Assembly: GCA_900765235.1 (NCBI GenBank) | Contig: CAAFRK010000253.1 | Location: 1-5,229, forward strand | Origin: an uncultured Veillonella sp. | GTDB lineage: Bacteria; Bacillota_C; Negativicutes; Veillonellales; Veillonellaceae | Direction of reading: 5' to 3' | DNA: 5,229 nucleotides | Part shown: piece by piece, positions 1 to 4,496 of the stretch | Position numbering within the stretch: the stretch's first letter is position 1 | Layout: every line of letters starts with the position of its first letter | Notes under the pieces: model-generated | What the model was told of the DNA's origin: nothing | Seen by the model: only the letters and a program-made list of their open reading frames with translations | Databases searched by the model: none | Made by a program: the position numbers and the translations under genes

Positions 1-1020
1 GAAATAGTAATAGATATCGTAAAAGGCAATATCGTAGCTTTAGAAAATGCATTAGCAGAGGGTTGGGATATTAATATACCTATAGAAATTGGTGAGTATA
101 GTGAGCATACACCTTTAGAATTAGCTCTTGTTATGTGTTGCTTGCCAAGTATTCAATGGTTAGTCGATAATGGCGCTGATCTAAATGATGAGGAAAATCC
201 AAGTTTTTTGCTTGCTGTTAGATATGGGAATCAAGCGATTATCGATTACGTCGTAGAACATGGTGCTAATGTTCACGCCTTGAACCGTGTGAAAGTAGAT
301 GCCTTTCAAGCTGCCTTATATGGCAAGAAATATAATCACTTACAGATTATTCATGACTTAGGCCATACGGTACAGAAATATGGCGGTAAAGCTTTCAGAA
401 ATGCCATTACAGATAGAAATTATGATGTTCTAGATTTCTTTATTCGTAATGGTGTAGATATTAACTACAACAAGCCTGATTCTGTGTATCCCTTTAAGCC
501 AACCCCATTGTGTGTAGCAGCACGGTATGTGGATTTAAAAATGTGTAAGTATTTGGTAGAACATGGCGCTGATGTGACCATCACAGAAAAGGATGGTATG
601 CGTCCCTATAGCATTGCTATTGAAAAGGGCGATATGGAAATGGCAGAGTATTTTAAATCATTAGAGCCTGCTGAGTTCCATGATATACAAAATAAAATGG
701 ATCAATTAAAGCCATTTAAACTACCAAAGGCGTTAGTATCGTTTTTAGAGGGAGATACTCTCTATTTTGAATTGCCAGACTCTGATTTTATATCTATAGA
801 GTTCTTCTCACTTACTGATACGATTCTATTTAAATTAGGTCGCCGTAATGTATTACGTTTATCTAAAGAACTAGGTGAGTATAATGATTGGCAAATTGTG
901 TGGGACCCTAAGTCTAAAAAGATTTCTTGTTATGATGTAGAACATCAAGAACTACGAGAGCTTTGTAAATTTGAAGAGTTTATGTCCGATATGGCAGGTC
1001 AATTAGAAACCTTGTTTTAG
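1..1020 (+). CDS. Ankyrin-repeat protein with SUKH-like C-terminal tail, 5'-truncated
   Basis: The reading frame is open from base 1, so the gene starts upstream; the first in-window ATG (133) lies inside an ankyrin repeat and is not the real start. 339 residues are visible. About six degenerate ankyrin repeats occupy window residues 36-222, marked by endings such as VDNGADLN, VEHGANVH, IRNGVDIN and VEHGADV and helix starts such as TPLCVAARY. After a linker, residues 236-334 resemble the C-terminal part of SUKH (SMI1/KNR4) domains: LPKALVSFLEGD, IEFFSL, VWDPKSKKISCYDVEH, then a FEEFM helix. Ankyrin repeats bind other proteins, and ankyrin and SUKH proteins recur as immunity proteins in polymorphic-toxin loci, so a cytoplasmic toxin-binding role is inferred. 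No signal peptide can be judged because the N-terminus is missing. The next gene follows after 28 bases, so the two are probably cotranscribed. Ankyrin repeats are clear; the SUKH-like call is by pattern only. Confidence 0.88.
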   Translation, partial: EIVIDIVKGNIVALENALAEGWDINIPIEIGEYSEHTPLELALVMCCLPSIQWLVDNGADLNDEENPSFLLAVRYGNQAIIDYVVEHGANVHALNRVKVDAFQAALYGKKYNHLQIIHDLGHTVQKYGGKAFRNAITDRNYDVLDFFIRNGVDINYNKPDSVYPFKPTPLCVAARYVDLKMCKYLVEHGADVTITEKDGMRPYSIAIEKGDMEMAEYFKSLEPAEFHDIQNKMDQLKPFKLPKALVSFLEGDTLYFELPDSDFISIEFFSLTDTILFKLGRRNVLRLSKELGEYNDWQIVWDPKSKKISCYDVEHQELRELCKFEEFMSDMAGQLETLF

Positions 1021-1030
1021 GGGATATCGT

Positions 1031-1040
1031 AAAGGAGAGG
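1031..1040 (+). promoter_or_regulatory. Ribosome binding site of the 132-residue protein gene
   Basis: The purine run AAAGGAGAGG lies 8 bases upstream of the ATG at 1049. It is a strong Shine-Dalgarno sequence and fixes that start. It lies only 10 bases after the stop of the ankyrin gene, which supports cotranscription. Confidence 0.75.
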
Positions 1041-1048
1041 CAATACAT

Positions 1049-1447
1049 ATGACACATACATTTGAGAAAACATATACGGATTGGTCCATTGATGTAGGCA
1101 CCTATAAATATGAAGGTATTACACTGAATGAAGTTGAACAAAATCTGTATGCTATTGAAGACCAAGAGCAAGACTTTGTAGTTATTTCTCCATCAAAGGC
1201 AATCTTCATAGATAATAAACTATATAACTTTGTACAGGTTTGTAGTGATCAAGATACGGATTTATTACATATAGAGCTTAGTGTAACTAATGATGGTGAC
1301 CGAGGCGCCATCATATATGGTAAGAATGAGCTGGGCCATCAAGAGGTATTACAGATAATAGAAGATTTTATTGCTCATCGTAAGGTTCCTACATTAGATA
1401 GTTGGGAAATCGTGTTAGATTTAAGACCTGAGATAGAAAGCCTGTAA
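1049..1447 (+). CDS. Unrecognised acidic 132-residue protein, candidate immunity protein
   Basis: I do not recognise the family. The protein is 132 residues, acidic, and has no signal peptide or membrane helix, so it should be cytoplasmic. The pattern is mixed alpha/beta: strand-rich stretches (DFVVISPSKAIFI, KLYNFVQVC, LLHIELSV, GAIIYGK), then a helix (HQEVLQIIEDFIAHR) and a tail PTLDSWEIVLDL. This size, acidity and strand-then-helix layout are common among immunity proteins of polymorphic-toxin loci, and its place between an ankyrin/SUKH-like gene and a SUKH gene fits that role, but this is inference from context. The start is secured by a strong ribosome binding site. Gaps to both neighbours are short (28 and about 20 bases), so it belongs to the same transcription unit. 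Base composition and codon use do not differ visibly from the neighbours. Confidence 0.82.
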   Translation: MTHTFEKTYTDWSIDVGTYKYEGITLNEVEQNLYAIEDQEQDFVVISPSKAIFIDNKLYNFVQVCSDQDTDLLHIELSVTNDGDRGAIIYGKNELGHQEVLQIIEDFIAHRKVPTLDSWEIVLDLRPEIESL

Positions 1448-1455
1448 AGGATACT

Positions 1456-1470
1456 GTGGAGCTTATTATG
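1456..1470 (+). promoter_or_regulatory. Alternative starts of the membrane protein gene
   Basis: Two in-frame starts compete. GTG at 1456 is preceded by AAAGG (1446-1450) at a spacing of 5 bases. ATG at 1468 is preceded by GGAG (1458-1461) at a spacing of 6 bases. The second has the better codon and the better Shine-Dalgarno match, so I prefer it. The GTG form would add four residues (MELI). Confidence 0.5.
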
Positions 1471-1938
1471 CTATATACACCGAATAACCTTTTGTATAAG
1501 TATATTCGCTATCGATTTAGACGGATTCAGATAGAATGTAATATGGTATACGATGTAACACCAGAGGAAGAAGATGAGATTTGCCGTGATCTGTTAAAAA
1601 AGAGAGCGAAGATATTGATTCCAGTTGGCATAGTATATTGTTTGATCTTTGCTGTAAGTTTCGTTTGGCTATTAGGAACAAGTGAGGAATTAAACCCGCT
1701 AATGCAATGGGAGATAAAAGTCTTTGACTATGTCACACCCATTTTAAATAATATCGATTTTAAGTGGTATGCATATTTACTTGACCTATTGAGAGTAGCA
1801 CTTATTTTAGCGCCTATAGGGATTATAAATGTATCTCCTTATATCATTTTTTCCTATATTGTTGATACCATTTTGATACGACGCAGGGTAAAAGCTTTAA
1901 TTAAAGAATATTCCACTGATGAGAAACAATTTGATTGA
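1468..1938 (+). CDS. Small two-helix membrane protein, function unknown
   Basis: I do not recognise the family. The protein is 156 residues from ATG 1468 (160 from GTG 1456). A basic N-terminal segment (YIRYRFRRIQ) and an acidic stretch (TPEEEDE) precede membrane helix 1 at about residues 48-71 (AKILIPVGIVYCLIFAVSF). A loop of about 35 residues follows, then a long hydrophobic segment at about 104-137 (LLRVALILAPIGIINVSPYI), ended by IRRRVK and a polar tail. Positive charges next to both helices suggest that N- and C-termini are cytoplasmic with the loop outside. It lies 20 bases after the stop of the previous gene and 29 bases before the SUKH gene, so it is in the operon. In an immunity cluster it could be an inner-membrane immunity protein against a pore-forming or membrane-acting toxin; that is inference from context only. 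No catalytic motif is visible. Confidence 0.82.
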   Translation: MLYTPNNLLYKYIRYRFRRIQIECNMVYDVTPEEEDEICRDLLKKRAKILIPVGIVYCLIFAVSFVWLLGTSEELNPLMQWEIKVFDYVTPILNNIDFKWYAYLLDLLRVALILAPIGIINVSPYIIFSYIVDTILIRRRVKALIKEYSTDEKQFD

Positions 1939-1954
1939 AGTAACATATTTGACT

Positions 1955-1959
1955 AGGAG
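1955..1959 (+). promoter_or_regulatory. Ribosome binding site of the SUKH-TPR gene
   Basis: AGGAG lies 8 bases before the ATG at 1968, an ideal spacing that fixes this start. Confidence 0.7.
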
Positions 1960-1967
1960 CGAGTATT

Positions 1968-3143
1968 ATGAGTAATCTAAAAAACTTTGATTGGAATGGG
2001 TTTTGGAACGATGTTGATTATGCATTTGAATCTTATATAGGTAAACCTGTTACGGATAAGGATATTAAGGATGCTGAATCTGAGCTAGGCTATACATTAC
2101 CTGCAACATATATTGAATTACTTAACAATCATAATGGCGGTGTATTGAATAAGAACTGCTTTATAAATAATAATGGCGACTGTGTATATGTAACAGGCAT
2201 ATATGGCATCGATAGAGATAAAAAATACTCTCTTATAGGTGAGATGGGTAATGAGTTTTGGATTTCTAAATGGGAGTATCCTCCTATCGGTATCGTTGTA
2301 GCCGATACGATTTCTGGTGGGCATGATATGATTTTCCTCGATTATCGTGAGTGTGGTCCTACTGGTGAACCTAAGGTAGTACGTGTTGACCAAGAAGGTG
2401 ATTACTCAATCACTCTGTTAGCAGATAACTTTGGTGACTTTATTAAGAACTTATATATCAGTATTGAAGAGATTACGGATGAAGAATTTCAATCTTTAAG
2501 TGATGAGGAAAAGGTTAAGCTCCTTAATGAACAAGAGGACCTAGATGTTGATCGTACTATGGAGCTGTTAACTAACATCGGTATCGATAATTTGTCGCCT
2601 ATATTACTAAGCACCTTAGGACGTATGTATAACAATAATGGTCGACCAGAAGAGGCTATCGAGTTATTTGATCGTATAGATGAGGCACATCGTGATTGGT
2701 CTTGGTATTATCGTTGTGGCTATGCTCATGCGTCTTTAGCATGTGGTGAAAGCTACGAATCTGAACATGTACAGAAAGCTTTACAGTTAATAGAGACGGC
2801 CATGACAATGACAAAAGAAGACCACTTAGATAAACAACTTGGTTGGTGTTGTGAAGTTGTAAAATATCTATTAACTCAAATTAAGCCAAAAGAGTACAAG
2901 GCGGATTATCCTGTAATATTTGAAACCATTGAAAATTTCTACGATAAGAAAAATTGTAAAGATACTACAGAACGTAAAGATACTGAAGCTATTAATGAAT
3001 ATGAAGAAGTTAACTATCCTACATATGATGAAGTCCATTGGGTATTTAATAAACATACGTATAGCAGAGAAGAGTTTTCAAAAGAATACAATAAAGTAGT
3101 AGAGAAATATGTAAGTGTATATGTTGAAGGAGCAAGGTGCTAA
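1968..3143 (+). CDS. SMI1/KNR4 (SUKH-1) protein with TPR-like C-terminal half
   Basis: The protein has 391 residues. The SUKH-1 domain spans about residues 15-163 and carries the family signature: the helix-turn IKDAESELGYTLPATYIELL ending in NNHNGG (33-58), the core strand PPIGIVVADTISGGHD followed by MIFLDYRECG (105-130), then GEPKVVRVDQE and a closing helix DNFGDFIKNLY. SUKH proteins are established as immunity proteins that bind and neutralise diverse toxins, mostly nucleases, in polymorphic-toxin and contact-dependent-inhibition systems. An acidic linker (166-195) leads to a TPR-like helical pair (about 208-260, SPILLSTLGRMYNNNGRPEE and DWSWYYRCGYAHASL) and more helices to about 305. A polar linker with a small internal duplication (330-340) precedes a last segment (350-391) rich in Tyr and charge. 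A plain SUKH protein is about 130-180 residues, so this is more than twice that length. No signal peptide is present, so it should be cytoplasmic. It is last in the operon; its final bases overlap a doubtful frame starting at 3115/3121. Confidence 0.9.
   Translation: MSNLKNFDWNGFWNDVDYAFESYIGKPVTDKDIKDAESELGYTLPATYIELLNNHNGGVLNKNCFINNNGDCVYVTGIYGIDRDKKYSLIGEMGNEFWISKWEYPPIGIVVADTISGGHDMIFLDYRECGPTGEPKVVRVDQEGDYSITLLADNFGDFIKNLYISIEEITDEEFQSLSDEEKVKLLNEQEDLDVDRTMELLTNIGIDNLSPILLSTLGRMYNNNGRPEEAIELFDRIDEAHRDWSWYYRCGYAHASLACGESYESEHVQKALQLIETAMTMTKEDHLDKQLGWCCEVVKYLLTQIKPKEYKADYPVIFETIENFYDKKNCKDTTERKDTEAINEYEEVNYPTYDEVHWVFNKHTYSREEFSKEYNKVVEKYVSVYVEGARC
2956..2984 (+). repeat. Short direct repeat in the SUKH-TPR linker
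   Basis: GTAAAGATACT occurs at 2956-2966 and again at 2974-2984, an 18-base period that equals six codons. The protein reads KDTTERKDTE here. It looks like a small in-frame slippage duplication in a flexible linker between the helical region and the C-terminal segment. Confidence 0.55.
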
Positions 3144-3474
3144 GGACCAAGGTTGTTATAACTACTTAAAAGATATAATGCGTATAGAGGAATTTAGGGA
3201 TAAGAGTGATAAATTTATTGAAGGTTATACAATTAAGATAACTAGTGAAATATCTTATCTAAAGCCTCCGACAAAAGTAAATTGTACATACGCCGAATTT
3301 TCTATTGAGGAGGGTTCCATTAAAACTGGATGTATGAATACGATTTATAGATATTATCTTAATCAACTGATTTATAATTATCATCTAAATCGTTTTTCAA
3401 AAATAGTAGAAATAGGATTATCCACAAACTTATTGGCTTCATTAATATACCGACGAACCATATTAACACTATGA
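3121..3474 (+). CDS. Doubtful hybrid frame, probable gene fragment
   Basis: An open frame starts at ATG 3121 (GTG 3115 also possible), 23 bases inside the end of the SUKH-TPR gene, and runs to 3474, which is 94 bases antisense into the recombinase gene. No good ribosome binding site precedes either start. From 3144 to about 3380 the translation looks protein-like (MRIEEFRDKSDKFIEGYTIK, then YAEFSIEEGS), whereas the part over the recombinase is simply its antisense. I do not recognise it. Likely readings are a gene whose 3' end was lost when the recombinase gene came to lie next to it, a frameshifted extension of the SUKH-TPR protein, or chance. Convergent genes rarely overlap by this much, so the full frame is probably not a normal gene. 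Confidence 0.3.
   Translation: MLKEQGAKDQGCYNYLKDIMRIEEFRDKSDKFIEGYTIKITSEISYLKPPTKVNCTYAEFSIEEGSIKTGCMNTIYRYYLNQLIYNYHLNRFSKIVEIGLSTNLLASLIYRRTILTL
3342..3391 (+). repeat. Imperfect 27-base-period tandem repeat at the recombinase 3' end
   Basis: Two copies of a 23-base unit lie at 3342-3364 and 3369-3391, offset by 27 bases and identical at 19 of 23 positions without gaps (both begin GATTTATA and end AATC). The second copy covers the stop codon and last codons of the recombinase. Read on the plus strand the repeat gives two similar nonapeptides, TIYRYYLNQ and LIYNYHLNR. The outer ends CGATTTA (3341) and TAAATCG (3392) are also inverted repeats of each other. It may be a coding remnant or a recombinase-related site. 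Confidence 0.6.
3369..3397 (+). terminator. Weak candidate terminator of the immunity operon
   Basis: GATTTA (3369-3374) can pair with TAAATC (3386-3391) around an 11-base loop, and five T residues follow at 3393-3397. The stem is only six base pairs and AT-rich, so its strength is doubtful. No matching T-run is present for the minus strand. Confidence 0.22.
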
Positions 3475-4391
3475 TGACGTGTTTGTCTCATAATATTACG
3501 TTCTTCCACACCATAAGCTGCAGCAGTTGTTGCAAAGCCATGACGTAAACTATGGGCTCCATACATAGATGGATCAAGACCAATGAGAGAAACATATTTC
3601 TTTACAATTTCTGCAATCATTTTATCGGATATGGCTGTTTTACGAAGTGACATATTTTTAGTAAAACCTCTAAATATAGGACCTTCAGTAATACCAGAGA
3701 CACGTAACCATTGCTGTAGGGCACGTACTGCGTCTAACGGAGAACCAGATAGATGAGGAATCGCTACAACAGCACCTTGACCTTCTTGGTCTGCTTTTGA
3801 CGATGGTACAAAGATTTCAACACCTTGTGGAGAAAACTGTAGATGTTCTACTGTAATGGCAGCAATTTCACTGCGACGAAAAGCGCCCATAAATCCAATT
3901 AAAAGAATTGCTTTATCACGCAATAATTGCAACTCAGGCACATCTAGTTTATCCATACACTCTAGAATATCTTCAATGTCTTCTAGAAGAACTGGTGTTT
4001 TACCTTGTTGGAACGTACCTTTTAATCGTCTAATCCCTCGTAAAGCTTGTTTTACTATAGGTGCCATACAAGGATTATCTCTATGACCAGAGGCATTATA
4101 ATTCTCCGATATAGCGCTTATGCGACGAGATATTGTATTAGCCTTGGCATAATCAGCTAGATCATTTATGTAGTTCACAATTGTTTCTGGTGTAGCTGGA
4201 AAATAAGATACCTTTTGATAAGTACACCAATCTACGAAATCGTCCCAATCCGATTCGTAGGCATCAACAGTGTTTTCAGCCTTTGATAATAATATGCTTT
4301 GTTTTGCTTTCATAGACAACTTAGTGCTATTCATAAGCGCATCATTATTGCGCAAATAGAAATGTTTCTGTTGCTCTTTAGACTTTGACAT
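3381..4391 (-). CDS. Tyrosine-type site-specific recombinase (integrase)
   Basis: The protein has 336 residues and is complete. It cuts and rejoins DNA through a covalent 3'-phosphotyrosine. The core-binding (SAM-like) domain spans about residues 36-122 (NTVDAYESDWDDFVDWC, then TISRRISAIS). The catalytic domain spans about 130-325 with every active-site residue: Arg172 in GAFRRSEI, Lys199 in SSKADQ, His280 and Arg283 in HSLRHGF, His306 in QTRHHS, and nucleophile Tyr315 in MVRRYI. The motif set GFMGAFRRSE, SKADQEG, AHSLRHGFAT and RRYINEA fits the phage/plasmid-type integrase group rather than housekeeping XerC/XerD. The start ATG (complement of 4389-4391) has AAGGG about 7 bases upstream on its strand. 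The gene converges on the immunity operon and diverges from the VanW-family gene. No excisionase gene is visible. Its target site is unknown; it could be the mark of an integrated element or a locus-specific recombinase. Confidence 0.95.
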   Translation of the reverse strand: MSKSKEQQKHFYLRNNDALMNSTKLSMKAKQSILLSKAENTVDAYESDWDDFVDWCTYQKVSYFPATPETIVNYINDLADYAKANTISRRISAISENYNASGHRDNPCMAPIVKQALRGIRRLKGTFQQGKTPVLLEDIEDILECMDKLDVPELQLLRDKAILLIGFMGAFRRSEIAAITVEHLQFSPQGVEIFVPSSKADQEGQGAVVAIPHLSGSPLDAVRALQQWLRVSGITEGPIFRGFTKNMSLRKTAISDKMIAEIVKKYVSLIGLDPSMYGAHSLRHGFATTAAAYGVEERNIMRQTRHHSVNMVRRYINEANKFVDNPISTIFEKRFR

Positions 4392-4422
4392 AGTTCACCC
4401 TTACCCTAAAATAATCAATATA

Positions 4423-4431
4423 ATTGTACCA
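4423..4431 (-). promoter_or_regulatory. Extended -10 promoter of the recombinase gene
   Basis: The minus strand reads TGGTACAAT, which is an extended -10 (TGn plus a near-consensus hexamer) about 30 bases upstream of the recombinase start. No good -35 lies at 16-18 bases, as is usual for extended -10 promoters. Confidence 0.5.
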
Positions 4432-4448
4432 TAGATTAGACTGTAATA

Positions 4449-4457
4449 TGCTATAAT
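4449..4457 (+). promoter_or_regulatory. Extended -10 promoter of the VanW-family gene
   Basis: TGCTATAAT is a perfect extended -10 element. Transcription would start near 4464, giving a leader of about 33 bases before the ATG at 4497. No good -35 hexamer is found at normal spacing; that position overlaps the divergent promoter. Confidence 0.6.
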
Positions 4458-4479
4458 TAGAGAATATGATAACTAATTC

Positions 4480-4484
4480 GGGAG
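4480..4484 (+). promoter_or_regulatory. Ribosome binding site of the VanW-family gene, wide spacing
   Basis: GGGAG ends 12 bases before the ATG at 4497, longer than usual. No better start is available: the ATG is followed at once by a signal peptide, so it should be correct. Confidence 0.5.
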
Positions 4485-4496
4485 AGTTTATAAATA

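Larger units (their letters stand above)
4421..4459. repeat. Imperfect dyad covering the divergent promoters
   Basis: The left arm TAATTGTACCATA (4421-4433) matches the reverse complement of the right arm TATGCTATAATTA (4447-4459) at 11 of 13 positions, with a 13-base centre. The arms coincide with two back-to-back extended -10 elements, so the symmetry may be only that of the promoters, or it may also be an operator. Confidence 0.5.

Noticed and set aside
133..1020. Ankyrin gene starting at ATG 133
   Set aside because: The frame is open to base 1 and the residues before 133 complete an ankyrin repeat, so the ATG is internal.
980..1171. Minus-strand frame of 63 residues
   Set aside because: It is antisense to the ends of two well-supported genes and has no ribosome binding site or recognisable product.
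2118..2393. Minus-strand frame of 91 residues
   Set aside because: It lies wholly antisense to the conserved SUKH domain; its translation is not protein-like.
1900..2700. Frequent ATCGAT/TATCGA words as a possible motif array
   Set aside because: They follow from common Ile-Asp and Tyr-Arg codon pairs and show no regular spacing.
2871..3056. Minus-strand hydrophobic frame of 61 residues
   Set aside because: The hydrophobicity comes from reading AT-rich, charged codons of the SUKH-TPR gene backwards.
3856..4086. Plus-strand frame of 76 residues
   Set aside because: It is antisense to the recombinase catalytic region, which is strongly conserved on the other strand.
3381..4391. Housekeeping XerC or XerD
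   Set aside because: The motif set (GAFRRSE, SKADQEG, AHSLRHGFAT) and the N-terminal extension fit the phage/plasmid-type integrase group better than XerC/D.
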